Source: DASTYU01 sp035764655 (GTDB taxonomy: Bacteria > Chloroflexota > Limnocylindria > Limnocylindrales > CSP1-4). From it: DNA of 7,291 bases. The notes under the pieces were generated by a model that made no database searches, was not told the DNA's origin, and was given only the letters and a program-made list of their open reading frames with translations. Location: the NCBI GenBank assembly GCA_035764655.1, contig DASTYU010000182.1:1-7291 (forward strand). The letters run 5' to 3'. Position numbers and translations under genes: made by a program. Positions 1 to 6,479 of the stretch are shown here, piece by piece. Position 1 is the first letter of the stretch; each line of letters starts with the position of its first letter.

Positions 1-371
1 TCCCCGGACAGGTGGCGGAACGCCCGTTCGAGCTCATCGCCTCGCTCGACGCTCAGCTGCGCGTCGTCGGCGGTGGGCTCGAGGGGAACCACCTTCAGGC
101 CGGGTTGCCACCGCCGCGTGTGGCGGATCTCGGCGTAGCACGCATTGACGAGCATCCGGAACAGCCAGGCCTCGAGACGGCTGTCGTCCCGGAGCGAGGC
201 CAGCTCACGCCATGCAGTAAGGAAGGTCTGCTGGACTGCGTCCTCGGCTCGGTCCGCGTCGCGCAGGATCCGGTACGCGACGGCGTAGAGCCGATCGCCG
301 AGCGGGACGATGAGGGCCGTGAAGGCCTCCTTGTCCCCGTGCTTCGCGCGATCGACGAGGTCGTGGCCCAC
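1..371 (-). CDS. ECF-type RNA polymerase sigma factor, N-terminal part (cut by window edge)
   Basis: This is a sigma-70 family extracytoplasmic-function sigma factor, which directs RNA polymerase to a small set of promoters. The 123 visible residues begin at a GTG (first base 371) preceded by a purine-rich AGGGAGGG four bases upstream. No ATG lies in this frame near the start. Residues about 8-75 are sigma region 2: the helix DADRAEDAVQQTFLTAWREL (about 38-57) is the core-binding and -10-recognition signature, followed by RLEAWLFRMLVNACYAEIR (about 65-83), also typical of ECF factors. The sequence then enters the variable linker (KVVPLEPTADD, about 93-103) and is cut before region 4, so the -35-recognition domain and any downstream anti-sigma gene lie outside. 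The gene is divergent from recO, with a 368-bp gap holding a possible insertion-element remnant. The family call is secure; the ECF subgroup cannot be assigned without region 4. Confidence 0.9.
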   Translation of the reverse strand, partial: MGHDLVDRAKHGDKEAFTALIVPLGDRLYAVAYRILRDADRAEDAVQQTFLTAWRELASLRDDSRLEAWLFRMLVNACYAEIRHTRRWQPGLKVVPLEPTADDAQLSVERGDELERAFRHLSG

Positions 372-457
372 CGGGCCCTCCCTGGCTGGCGCGAGCCTCC
401 CGCGGCTCGTCTGAGGATAAGAGCCGGGAGCGGTACCGATTGCTCAATGTTCGGTTG

Positions 458-472
458 CCCTGCAAGGCAGGG
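458..472. other. Small perfect hairpin in the sigma-factor upstream region
   Basis: CCCTGC-AAG-GCAGGG forms a perfect 6-bp, GC-rich stem with a 3-nt loop. No T-run follows on either strand, so it does not look like an intrinsic terminator. It lies about 90 bp upstream of the sigma-factor start and just outside the 491-676 repeat structure. It could be a 5'-leader structure of the sigma mRNA or part of older element DNA; the sequence alone does not decide. Confidence 0.35.
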
Positions 473-490
473 ATGCCTCGGTACGGCTGG

Positions 491-566
491 TGGCCGGATA
501 TGCACCCCGTGACTGCGAATCAGCACCTCGGGCCGGGGTAGTGGACAGATATGCACCCCGTGACTG
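491..566 (+). repeat. Left pair of direct repeats, 51 bp apart
   Basis: The copies at 491-515 and 542-566 share GATATGCACCCCGTGACTG without a mismatch (497-515 and 548-566). The six bases before it differ at two positions (TGGCCG against TGGACA). The sequences between and beyond the copies are unrelated, so these are discrete sites and not a duplicated block. Confidence 0.8.
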
Positions 567-587
567 GGCGACGGGCTCCTGGGGCTC

Positions 588-600
588 GTTGGCTGCCAAC
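588..600. other. Perfect 6-bp inverted repeat near the centre of the repeat structure
   Basis: GTTGGC-T-GCCAAC is perfectly self-complementary around a single base. It lies between the inner left repeat and the inner right repeat, close to the midpoint of the 491-676 element. It may be a fold of the element or a protein site; nothing else identifies it. Confidence 0.35.
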
Positions 601-676
601 TAGACCCCCGGCGAATATCTGGCCTCGTTCGGCGGCATGAGTCTCGCCGTTCAGACCCCGGGCGAATATCTGGCCA
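601..676 (-). repeat. Right pair of repeats, inverted relative to the left pair, 51 bp apart
   Basis: Read on the minus strand, the copies from 676 and from 625 share GGCCAGATATTCGCC and then GGGGTCT after one variable base. Their offset is 51 bp, the same as in the left pair. Against the left repeats they match at 10 of the first 11 bases (TGGCC[G/A]GATAT) and at 9 of the next 14, ending in CTG. This mirror arrangement is what marks the region as a two-ended element. Confidence 0.75.
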
Positions 677-727
677 GGATCGGGTCGGTGGCGAGGTCAG
701 GAGCGCGCGCCCGAAACGCCCGGGTGC

Positions 728-733
728 TACCGT
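728..733 (+). promoter_or_regulatory. Possible -10 box for a leaderless recO transcript
   Basis: TACCGT fits the TANNNT pattern and ends 6 nt before the recO ATG, the placement expected when transcription starts at the start codon. It is offered because no Shine-Dalgarno sequence precedes this ATG (the bases are cgggtgctaccgtccggtc). No clear -35 box is visible. Leaderless genes are common in high-GC actinobacteria and related groups. Confidence 0.3.
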
Positions 734-739
734 CCGGTC

Positions 740-1519
740 ATGCCGGTGCCCCGTCGCTACACCACGGACGCGATCGTGCTGTCGCGCTTCGACCTCGGCG
801 AGGCGGACCGCGTCATGACCCTGATCACGCCGGGGATCGGCAAGCTCAAGGCGATCGCCAAGGGCATTCGCAAGCCGACGTCCCGGATCGGCGGCAGCCT
901 CGAGCCGTTCGCCGAGCTGCAGGTGGCCCTGGCGCGCGGCCGGACCTTCGATGTCGTGACCCAGGTCAGCGTCGGGCACGCCTGGCTGAACCTGCGCGAC
1001 GACCTCGAATCCGCGGCGACGGCGTGGTACCTCGCCGAGCTCGCCGACCGTTCGCTCGAGGAGCGCCATGCGGCCGAACCGCTGTACGCGCTGTTGCGGC
1101 GGGCGTACGAGTTGCTCGATGCGGGCATGGCGCCGGGTCGCGTCGCCCGCTGGTACGAGATGCACCTGCTCGACGAGCTCGGCGTGCGACCCGAGGTGGA
1201 TCGGTGCGTCGAATGCGACCGCGTGCTCGAGGCTGACGGCCGCTTCCGCTGGGTCCCGCCGCTCGGCGGCGTCCTGTGCGATCGCTGTCCCGGCCCGCCG
1301 CACGATCGCGCCGGGCTGACGCTCGAGGCGCTCAAGCTGCTCAAGGCGTACCAGCGTCTCGACGTCGGCGCGCTCGCCACGCTCCGCCTGCTGCCGGCGG
1401 TCGAACGCGAAACCGAAGCCGCCCTGCGCGAGTTCACCCGCCAAGCGCTGGAACGCGATGCCCGCTCGCTCGCGTTCCTCGACGAAATTCGCCATGCGGC
1501 AGTCACGGAGGCCCACTGA
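740..1519 (+). CDS. recO: DNA repair protein RecO
   Basis: RecO is a recombination mediator of the RecFOR pathway. It binds single-stranded DNA and, with RecR, helps RecA displace SSB at gaps; it acts in the cytoplasm. The 259-aa length is normal for the family. Residues about 1-75 are the N-terminal OB-fold (YTTDAIVLSRFDLGEADRVM, then the basic KLKAIAKGIRKP, about 35-46). Residues about 80-250 are the helical domain, which carries a four-cysteine zinc site at C156-x2-C159 and C180-x2-C183, as in Deinococcus-type RecO. The ATG at 740 gives the expected MPVPRRYTTDAIVL start. It has no Shine-Dalgarno sequence, so leaderless expression is possible. The stop lies 2 nt before the next ATG and the next gene's Shine-Dalgarno is inside recO, so the two are co-transcribed. 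A long open frame on the opposite strand here is a composition artefact. Confidence 0.95.
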   Translation: MPVPRRYTTDAIVLSRFDLGEADRVMTLITPGIGKLKAIAKGIRKPTSRIGGSLEPFAELQVALARGRTFDVVTQVSVGHAWLNLRDDLESAATAWYLAELADRSLEERHAAEPLYALLRRAYELLDAGMAPGRVARWYEMHLLDELGVRPEVDRCVECDRVLEADGRFRWVPPLGGVLCDRCPGPPHDRAGLTLEALKLLKAYQRLDVGALATLRLLPAVERETEAALREFTRQALERDARSLAFLDEIRHAAVTEAH

Positions 1520-1521
1520 CC

Positions 1522-1947
1522 ATGCCCGATTCGCTCGACCCCGCCACCGTCGACGGCGCGCGGGCGCTGCGCCGGCTCGAGTCCGAGCTGATGGCGTGGC
1601 TGACCACCGTCAACCCCAACGGTCAGCCGCAGTCGTCGCCGATCTGGTTCCTGTGGGACGGCGACGAGATCCTGCTCTACTCGTGGTTCCGGGCGCCGCG
1701 CAACGCCAACGTCGCGGATCGGCCGCTGGTCTCGTTCAGCCTCGAATCGGGCGTCGACGGCGAGGACGTCGTGACGGCCGAGGGCGAGGCCCGCATCGTC
1801 GAGGACGAGCCACCGGCCTCGGCCAACCCCACGTACCTTGCCAAATACCAGCGCATGTTCGACGCGTACGGCTGGACGCCCGAATGGTTCACCGGCCGCT
1901 ACAGCGTGCCAATCCGGATCAAGCCGACCCGCTGGCGCCTCGGCTAG
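1522..1947 (+). CDS. PPOX-class split-barrel protein, probable F420-dependent (Rv3369-like)
   Basis: This 141-aa protein belongs to the pyridoxamine-5'-phosphate-oxidase-like split beta-barrel superfamily, whose members bind FMN or the deazaflavin F420 and act as small reductases or oxidases. The characteristic N-terminal strand pattern is present: AWLTTVNPNGQPQSSPIWFL (about 25-44), then WDGDEILLYS (about 45-54) and a basic loop (APRNANVADRP, about 58-68) that would contact the cofactor phosphate. The TVNP-GQPQSSP-WFLWDG layout is that of the Rv3369-type F420 group as I remember it; without alignment, FMN or heme use cannot be excluded. The C-terminus (PIRIKPTRWRLG) is typical of the family. 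The ATG at 1522 has GGAGG ten bases upstream (1507-1511), inside the end of recO. Its stop lies 3 nt from the stop of the opposing glycosyltransferase gene. Confidence 0.85.
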   Translation: MPDSLDPATVDGARALRRLESELMAWLTTVNPNGQPQSSPIWFLWDGDEILLYSWFRAPRNANVADRPLVSFSLESGVDGEDVVTAEGEARIVEDEPPASANPTYLAKYQRMFDAYGWTPEWFTGRYSVPIRIKPTRWRLG

Positions 1948-1950
1948 GAC

Positions 1951-3201
1951 CTACAGCAGCGGCGCGACCAGCTCAGCGGCGCGCCGCGCACCCCCGGCAT
2001 CCACCGGACGATAGCGGACGGGCCGGTCGATCTCCTCGGCCATGGCCGCGGCGACCGCATCCGGATCGGCGGTCCGGTAGTCCATCGCGCGGCCCGCGCC
2101 GTACCGCTCCAACCGGTGGCGCACGTGCCGGCTCTGCTCGAAATGCTGGGCGAGCGGGAAGTACAGGAACGGCCGTCGCGCGGCGGTCAACTCCATGGTG
2201 GTCGTCAGGCCACCCTGCACGACGGCGAGGTCGCAGGCGACGAGATGGCGATACAGGTTCGGCACGAACGCACGGACCTCGACGCCGGCGGGGGCGCCGA
2301 ACGCTTCCGGATCGATGCGTGGCCCGGCCACCACGATCATGCGCAGGCCCGGGATCCGTGCCGCGGCCATGGGGTAGGCAGCAACCACCCGGCGCAGCAG
2401 CGCCTCGCCGACGCCCGACCCGCCGACGGTCACCACGACCACGCGCTCGCCCGCGGCATACCCGAGCTCCTCCCGAAGTTCGTCGCGCTGGTCGAGCAGC
2501 GGTGACGGGTCGAACCCCGTGACGTACCCGGCAAACGCGTAATGCTCCTCGGTCCACTCGCGGATCGACGGCAGGCCGGGCCCGAAGTCGTCCGGCACGA
2601 TGTCGTCCGGGTCGCCGATGAAGATCGCCCGGTCGCGGATCCGCGGGAAGCGGGCGATCTGCTCGATCATCTCCGCGTTGTAGTCGGCGGTCAGGAATGC
2701 CTCCCGCTCACCGCCCTCGGGCATCGGCAGCCAGCCGACGAAGTCCGTCAGCCAGGCAAAGGCGGTCCGCTTCAGCTCGGGGTTTTCGTGGAGGTAATAG
2801 TCGACGTCCCACGATTCGTCGCCGATGACGAGGTCGTACTCGCCTTCCTCGATCGCGTCGTGGAAGACCATGAAGTTGCTGACGAGGATCTCGTCCATCC
2901 GGCGGATCGCCTGGAAGGCATTGAGCTCGTGCTCGGTCGATTCCGACGCGATGTGGCGGGATTCGGAGGCCAGCTCTGCGCTCAGCGGATGGATCCGCTC
3001 GCCGTTGGCCTCGAGGACGCGGGTCACCGGATCCTGGGCGAGCCAATCGATCTCGAGGTCGGGATGGATCGCGCGCAACTCGGCCGCGATGGCCGCGTCG
3101 CGCATGGCGTGTCCGAGTCCGATCGGCGACGAGATATAGAGTGCGCGGCGCCGGCGCGACAGCGCCCGCGTCCACGTGCGCGCCGAGGTCCTGGTTGTCA
3201 T
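1951..3201 (-). CDS. GT-B fold glycosyltransferase (UGT/MurG-like)
   Basis: This 416-aa protein is a predicted cytoplasmic or membrane-associated enzyme moving sugar from an activated nucleotide donor to an unknown acceptor. The N-terminal half starts with a beta strand and acceptor-side loop (ALYISSPIGLGHAMRD, about 20-35), where GLGH-xx-R resembles the GxGHxxR/GGTGGH loop of GT1 and MurG enzymes. The C-terminal half opens with VVVVTVGGSG (about 254-263), then GLRMIVVAGP (about 285-294), the donor-domain strand FVPNLYRHLVACDLAVVQGG (about 312-331), TTTMELTAARRP (about 333-344) and a closing AQHFEQ (about 351-356). These are the usual donor-binding positions. A basic stretch (RALSRRRRA, 12-20) precedes the fold, and no signal peptide or membrane segment is seen. 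The ATG at 3201 overlaps the upstream stop as ATGA and has GGAGGG nine bases before it. It is the last gene of the operon. Donor and acceptor are unknown. Confidence 0.8.
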   Translation of the reverse strand: MTTRTSARTWTRALSRRRRALYISSPIGLGHAMRDAAIAAELRAIHPDLEIDWLAQDPVTRVLEANGERIHPLSAELASESRHIASESTEHELNAFQAIRRMDEILVSNFMVFHDAIEEGEYDLVIGDESWDVDYYLHENPELKRTAFAWLTDFVGWLPMPEGGEREAFLTADYNAEMIEQIARFPRIRDRAIFIGDPDDIVPDDFGPGLPSIREWTEEHYAFAGYVTGFDPSPLLDQRDELREELGYAAGERVVVVTVGGSGVGEALLRRVVAAYPMAAARIPGLRMIVVAGPRIDPEAFGAPAGVEVRAFVPNLYRHLVACDLAVVQGGLTTTMELTAARRPFLYFPLAQHFEQSRHVRHRLERYGAGRAMDYRTADPDAVAAAMAEEIDRPVRYRPVDAGGARRAAELVAPLL

Positions 3202-4130
3202 GTGCGGACGCCCTCCGCCAGGGATTGAACGAAATCGCGGATCAGCAGGTTCGCCAGCACCGGATGGCGCGCCGGGATGAGGTGGTCCGCGCCATCGACG
3301 ATGACGAGACGACCGCCGGTCAGCTCGGCCAGCCGGTGGGCGCGGCTGACCGGCTGGCAGTGGTCGTTCGTGCCGTGGACGATCAGGAGGGGACAGCGGA
3401 CGTTCCGGCAGACCGCCTCGACCGCCTCGAGTGTCCACGAACTCTCGACGTTGCCCTCGGCCAGCATCGCCTCAACGGACCCGTCGAGCGCCCAGCCGAC
3501 GATGTCCTCGAGGACCTTGGTGGAATGCGGCTCGGACGTCAGCTCGCCGAAGAAGAACCGGACGAAGCCGGGATAGTCGCGGCGCCAGTAGTGCTCGTTG
3601 AGCTTCGCCCAGCCCTCGTCGATCTCGAGCTCGTCATGGAAGCCGTACTGCACGCGCCATGGATGTGGTGGCGTCAGGAGCGGCACCCCGGTGGCGAAGG
3701 CGACGATGCCGAGCACCCGATCGGGCCATCGAGCGGCGAACTGGATGGTCGGCCAGAGCGCGTCCCCGCACAGCCCGACGAGCACCGCCCGGTCCGTCGC
3801 GGTCGCGTCCATCACTGCCCGTCGGTCCTCGACGAGCTGATCGTCTGCGTACGACGCGACGTCCGTCGGACGGTCGGATCGTCCGTTCCCGCGCCCGTCA
3901 TAGGCGATGACCCGGTGATGGCGGCTCAGGTAATGGATCTGGGCTTTCCATTGCCGCGAGTGGACGATCGGCGTCGATGGCATGAGCACGATCGTGGGCT
4001 CGCCAGCCCCGTAGATTTCGAAGTGGAGCCGGAGGCCGTCGCGTTCGGCGTAGCCCTCTTCGTCCGGGTACTTCGCGCGAGATGGGTCGAGTTCTCGAGC
4101 GACCGGATGCGTCGCCCGTGCGGTCGTCAT
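3198..4130 (-). CDS. Alpha/beta hydrolase with cysteine at the nucleophile position
   Basis: This 310-aa protein has the alpha/beta-hydrolase fold. The oxyanion-side strand is PTIVLMPSTP (45-54). HRVIAYDGRGNGRSDRP (72-88) is the conserved strand and loop before the nucleophile. The elbow VLVGLCGDA (116-124) has Cys121 where most relatives have serine. The acid is probably Asp256 (GTNDH) and the base His283 (GADHL). Cys-Asp-His triads are known in dienelactone hydrolase, so the enzyme may be active, but its chemistry may differ from the esterase norm. The 174-216 cap region closely matches that of the upstream hydrolase (WRRD, EPHSTK), so the two are paralogs. The ATG at 4130 overlaps the preceding stop as ATGA and its own stop overlaps the next ATG the same way, giving tight translational coupling; GGGGG lies seven bases before the start. 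The same frame stays open upstream of 4130, but that stretch is antisense-like and unrelated. Confidence 0.85.
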   Translation of the reverse strand: MTTARATHPVARELDPSRAKYPDEEGYAERDGLRLHFEIYGAGEPTIVLMPSTPIVHSRQWKAQIHYLSRHHRVIAYDGRGNGRSDRPTDVASYADDQLVEDRRAVMDATATDRAVLVGLCGDALWPTIQFAARWPDRVLGIVAFATGVPLLTPPHPWRVQYGFHDELEIDEGWAKLNEHYWRRDYPGFVRFFFGELTSEPHSTKVLEDIVGWALDGSVEAMLAEGNVESSWTLEAVEAVCRNVRCPLLIVHGTNDHCQPVSRAHRLAELTGGRLVIVDGADHLIPARHPVLANLLIRDFVQSLAEGVRT

Positions 4131-5053
4131 GGTTGTACCCCCGTCAGTGACTCGATGAACTCGCGGATGAGCAGATTGACGCGGACGGGTTCTCGAGCGC
4201 TGATCAGGTGACCGCCACCCTTGATGAGCTCGAGGCGTGCGCCGGGAATGGCGCGTGCAAGACCGATGCCCTGCGTCAGGTGGCTGATGCGCTCGTCGGT
4301 GCCCTGGATGACGAGGACGGGCGTCCTCATCCCGGCGCACCACCCCGTCATCGTCTCGAGGTCCACGGTCTGCGGGGTTCGCAGCGTGGATGCGAGGGCT
4401 TCCGGGTCGGTGTCGAGCCCGTAGCCGACGGCGTCCTCGCGCTGCTTCGTGGAATGCGGTTCGGGGAACGCCGCGGAAAAGAAGTACTCGAGGTATGCCT
4501 GGAAGTCGCGACGCCAGAAGTGGATGTTCTCCTTGTTCCAGCCCGCCTCGTCGGGGAGGACGGCATCGAAGTCGATGTCCGCCCTGCTGTGGGGCTGGCC
4601 GAAGAATGACGCCGGACCGATGAAGACCAGCCCGAGGACACGCTCGGGCCGCTGCGAGGTGAACACGATCATCGGACTCGACGCCGACGACAGCCCGATG
4701 AGCACGGCGCGCTGGATCCCGGCGGCCTCCAGCACGGCTTCGAGGTTCGCCGCGCGGGCGAACGTGGTGTGCACCGCGGGATCGAGCGGCCGATCGGAGC
4801 GGCCGTTGCCGCGGTTGTCCCAGGCGATGACCCGGTGACGCCGGGCGAAGTAGGGAATCTGGGCCTTGTAGACCCGGGAATGAACGATCTGCCACGGCGG
4901 CACGAACACGATCGGCGGGTCGCCGCTGCCGTAGGACTCCCAGGCGACCCGGCCGCCGTCGCGCTCGACCATGGCGGTCGCGTCCGGATAACGCGCCCGG
5001 GATTGCTCGGGACGCGGGGTCGCGACGGCCTCAGGCCTTCGGACCGCCACCAT
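4127..5053 (-). CDS. Alpha/beta hydrolase (serine nucleophile)
   Basis: This 308-aa alpha/beta-fold hydrolase is probably an esterase- or lactonase-like enzyme of unknown substrate. Visible elements are PPIVFVPPWQ (46-55), HRVIAWDNRGNGRSDRP (73-89) and the nucleophile elbow VLIGLSSAS (117-125) with Ser122. The elbow reads G-x-S-x-A and not the commoner G-x-S-x-G. The probable acid is Asp253 (QGTDE) and the base His282 (GGGHL). The cap contains WNKENIHFWRRDFQAYLEYF (172-191) and EPHSTK (198-203), both mirrored in the next gene, and both proteins end in NLLIR-(E/D)-F. There is no signal peptide, so it is cytoplasmic. The ATG at 5053 has GAGGG seven bases upstream and overlaps the end of the TetR gene by 23 bp, so expression should follow the regulator. 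The tandem pair looks like a local duplication followed by divergence of the nucleophile. Confidence 0.88.
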   Translation of the reverse strand: MVAVRRPEAVATPRPEQSRARYPDATAMVERDGGRVAWESYGSGDPPIVFVPPWQIVHSRVYKAQIPYFARRHRVIAWDNRGNGRSDRPLDPAVHTTFARAANLEAVLEAAGIQRAVLIGLSSASSPMIVFTSQRPERVLGLVFIGPASFFGQPHSRADIDFDAVLPDEAGWNKENIHFWRRDFQAYLEYFFSAAFPEPHSTKQREDAVGYGLDTDPEALASTLRTPQTVDLETMTGWCAGMRTPVLVIQGTDERISHLTQGIGLARAIPGARLELIKGGGHLISAREPVRVNLLIREFIESLTGVQP

Positions 5054-5678
5054 CCGTCAGCCCTCGCAGGACCGCCCCAACCTTGCGCAGCGCCGAGCGG
5101 GCCGGCAACACGTCCTCGGGCATGCCGGCGAGCAGCATCGTTTCGGCGCCGATGAACGGGAGGCCCATCATCGCGCCGACTTCCTCGGGGGTAAACGGCC
5201 CCAGATCGGTGCCGCGTTTCTGTTCACGGCGAGCGACGTCAGCCAGCAGCACGAACCAGCCGCTGAGCATCTCGCGAACGCTGGCCGCGACCTCGGCATC
5301 GGACCAGCCCGCAGCGATCATCTCCTGGAGGATCCGGACGTAGCCGGATTGCAGGTCGATATCGAGAAAGTCGCACGCGCGGTCCCAGCGGACCCAGAGC
5401 GGGTCCGGCGCGTCGTACATCTCGGACTGGCGCTCCAGCAGCCGCGCATTCTCGGCGGCGAGCACGGCCAGGACCAGCTGACGCTTCGAGCCGAAGTGGT
5501 AGTGGATCTGGCTGAGCGGGACGCCGGCGAGATCGGCCACCCGCCGCGTCGACAGCGCGGCGTAGCCGTCGGCCAGGATCGCCGAGCGGGCCGCGTCGAG
5601 GATCCCGGTCCGGGTGTCCGAGGTCGCGCGCTCGCGGCGCTCGGCGCGGGTCCCGGGTACGGCGGCCGTCTCGTCCAC
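5031..5678 (-). CDS. TetR-family transcriptional regulator
   Basis: This is a one-component DNA-binding repressor, usually dimeric, released by a small ligand. The 215 residues start at a GTG (first base 5678), the only plausible start in frame after the DUF2182 stop. The purine run GGGGGA lies very close to it, so initiation may depend on coupling. Residues about 23-68 are the TetR DNA-binding domain: ILDAARSAILADGYAALSTR (26-45), then the helix-turn-helix VADLAGVPLSQIHYHFGSKR (47-66), a textbook match. Residues about 80-215 are the helical ligand-binding and dimerisation half, with no recognised ligand motif. It sits mid-operon, 23 bp after DUF2182 and overlapping the first hydrolase. The tandem palindromes at 7112-7147 over the operon promoter are the obvious candidate target, which would make it autoregulatory; this link is inference. 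Confidence 0.92.
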   Translation of the reverse strand: MDETAAVPGTRAERRERATSDTRTGILDAARSAILADGYAALSTRRVADLAGVPLSQIHYHFGSKRQLVLAVLAAENARLLERQSEMYDAPDPLWVRWDRACDFLDIDLQSGYVRILQEMIAAGWSDAEVAASVREMLSGWFVLLADVARREQKRGTDLGPFTPEEVGAMMGLPFIGAETMLLAGMPEDVLPARSALRKVGAVLRGLTDGGGPKA

Positions 5679-5701
5679 GTTCCCCCGAGCATACGACCCC
5701 T

Positions 5702-6466
5702 TCAAGCGGCTGCGACGGAGTACACGGCCACGATGACGAGCAGGATGCCGAGCGGCCGCGTCATCCGCCGGCCCCACGGCAGGTTCTTCTCGATAGCCGT
5801 GACCGCGCCCAGCGCGAGCATCGCCGTGACGCTCCCGAGCCCGACCCCGAACATGACCAGCATCAGCGACCAGCAGCAGCCGATGCAGAACGCCCCGTGG
5901 GCGATGCCCATCGCGAACGCCTCGCGTCGCTCGGACGCCCCGCGCCAGCGGTTCATCACGAAGCCCAGTGGGCTGCGGCATTCGTCGAGGCAGCGGTCTC
6001 GCAGCGGGCTGAACTGCCACAGGCCGGCGGCGACCAACGTGCTCGCGATGATCAGCTGGGGGTGATCGGCCAGCCACGGAATGGCGTCAACCGTGGCGTG
6101 AATGCCGCGATCGAGGACCCACGCGGCCAGGCCGAAGCCGGCCCAGATGACGAGGTATCCGGCAAGGAGCAGGAGCACCAGGGTGCCCGGGGTTCGGCGG
6201 CGTCCCACCAGCGCGGCGAACGTGAGGACCAGCGGCACGCTCGACGGCAGCATCATCGCCACGATCATGAGCACCCACCCGAGGTCGAACAGGCCCAGCT
6301 CGAGGAGGAGCGAGCCGGGGACGCCCTCGTGGTGGAGGTAGCGTCCGTACGGCGACGCCGCCCATACCCACAGCGACAGCCAGGCGAGGCCGGCCAGGGC
6401 GAGCAGCGTCGCCGCGAGGATCGCTCGATCGCGGGACGGGTTGCGCAGGTGGGACGCTGCGAACAT
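5702..6466 (-). CDS. DUF2182 family integral membrane protein
   Basis: This 254-aa polytopic inner-membrane protein belongs to DUF2182, described in family databases as a predicted metal-binding membrane protein of unproven function. About six to seven hydrophobic segments are visible, near 17-36, 59-82, 95-117, 137-150, 186-203, 204-224 and 236-253. Family landmarks are present in order: WVLMIVAMMLP (64-74), YLVIW (104-108), QFSPLRDRCLDECRSP (151-166) with Cys159 and Cys163, AHGAFCIGCCWSLM (189-202) with His190, Cys194, Cys197 and Cys198, and EK at 226-227. The cysteines and histidine are candidate metal or redox ligands. The ATG at 6466 is 13 nt after the DUF1326 stop and has no Shine-Dalgarno (bases ccgaaaaccgaac), so reinitiation by ribosomes leaving DUF1326 is likely. 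DUF2182 and DUF1326 genes are often adjacent in other genomes, which supports a shared job. Confidence 0.9.
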   Translation of the reverse strand: MFAASHLRNPSRDRAILAATLLALAGLAWLSLWVWAASPYGRYLHHEGVPGSLLLELGLFDLGWVLMIVAMMLPSSVPLVLTFAALVGRRRTPGTLVLLLLAGYLVIWAGFGLAAWVLDRGIHATVDAIPWLADHPQLIIASTLVAAGLWQFSPLRDRCLDECRSPLGFVMNRWRGASERREAFAMGIAHGAFCIGCCWSLMLVMFGVGLGSVTAMLALGAVTAIEKNLPWGRRMTRPLGILLVIVAVYSVAAA

Positions 6467-6479
6467 GTTCGGTTTTCGG

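Larger units (their letters stand above)
491..676. mobile_element. Short transposase-less element with duplicated inverted ends (IS21-like MITE or remnant)
   Basis: The outer ends read TGGCCGGATAT at 491 and, on the opposite strand from 676, TGGCCAGATAT, so the structure begins with TG and ends with CA. Each end carries a second internal copy of its repeat exactly 51 bp further in (542 on the left, 625 on the right). There is no ORF of note inside. IS21-family elements are known to carry several copies of a terminal repeat at each end as transposase-binding sites, so a 186-bp element keeping both ends but not istA/istB would explain this. No convincing target-site duplication is visible: the flanks are ...cggctgg and ggatcgg.... 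The symmetry is directly visible; the family assignment is inference. Confidence 0.5.

Noticed and set aside
458..472. Hairpin read as an intrinsic terminator
   Set aside because: There is no U-tract on either strand and no gene ends nearby in the right orientation.
491..676. CRISPR array
   Set aside because: Only two repeats occur per orientation, the two pairs are inverted to each other, and no further units follow at the 51-bp spacing.
95..1516. 473-codon open frame on the minus strand opposite recO, also reading through the sigma-factor region
   Set aside because: It lies antisense to a clear RecO and in the wrong frame of the sigma factor; its composition is repetitive Arg/Ala/Glu/Pro with no domain, as expected from GC-rich shadow frames.
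1458..2522. 354-codon plus-strand open frame spanning the convergent junction
   Set aside because: It crosses the PPOX gene in another frame and the glycosyltransferase in antisense; the product is Arg/Pro/Ala low-complexity without recognisable motifs.
3202..3438. N-terminal extension of the glycosyltransferase frame upstream of 3201
   Set aside because: The added residues are Pro/Arg/Gly-rich and overlap the hydrolase gene; ATG 3201 has a Shine-Dalgarno and an ATGA overlap.
3141..4211. 356-codon plus-strand frame opposite the second hydrolase
   Set aside because: It is antisense to a gene with a full alpha/beta-hydrolase signature and has no recognisable domain itself.
4131..4895. N-terminal extension of the second hydrolase frame into the first hydrolase gene
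   Set aside because: The extra 255 codons are a shadow frame; the ATG at 4130 matches the family's N-terminus and forms the ATGA overlap.
5679..6077. N-terminal extension of the TetR frame into DUF2182
   Set aside because: The extension is Arg/Pro-rich and overlaps DUF2182 in another frame, while the TetR domain begins just after the GTG at 5678.
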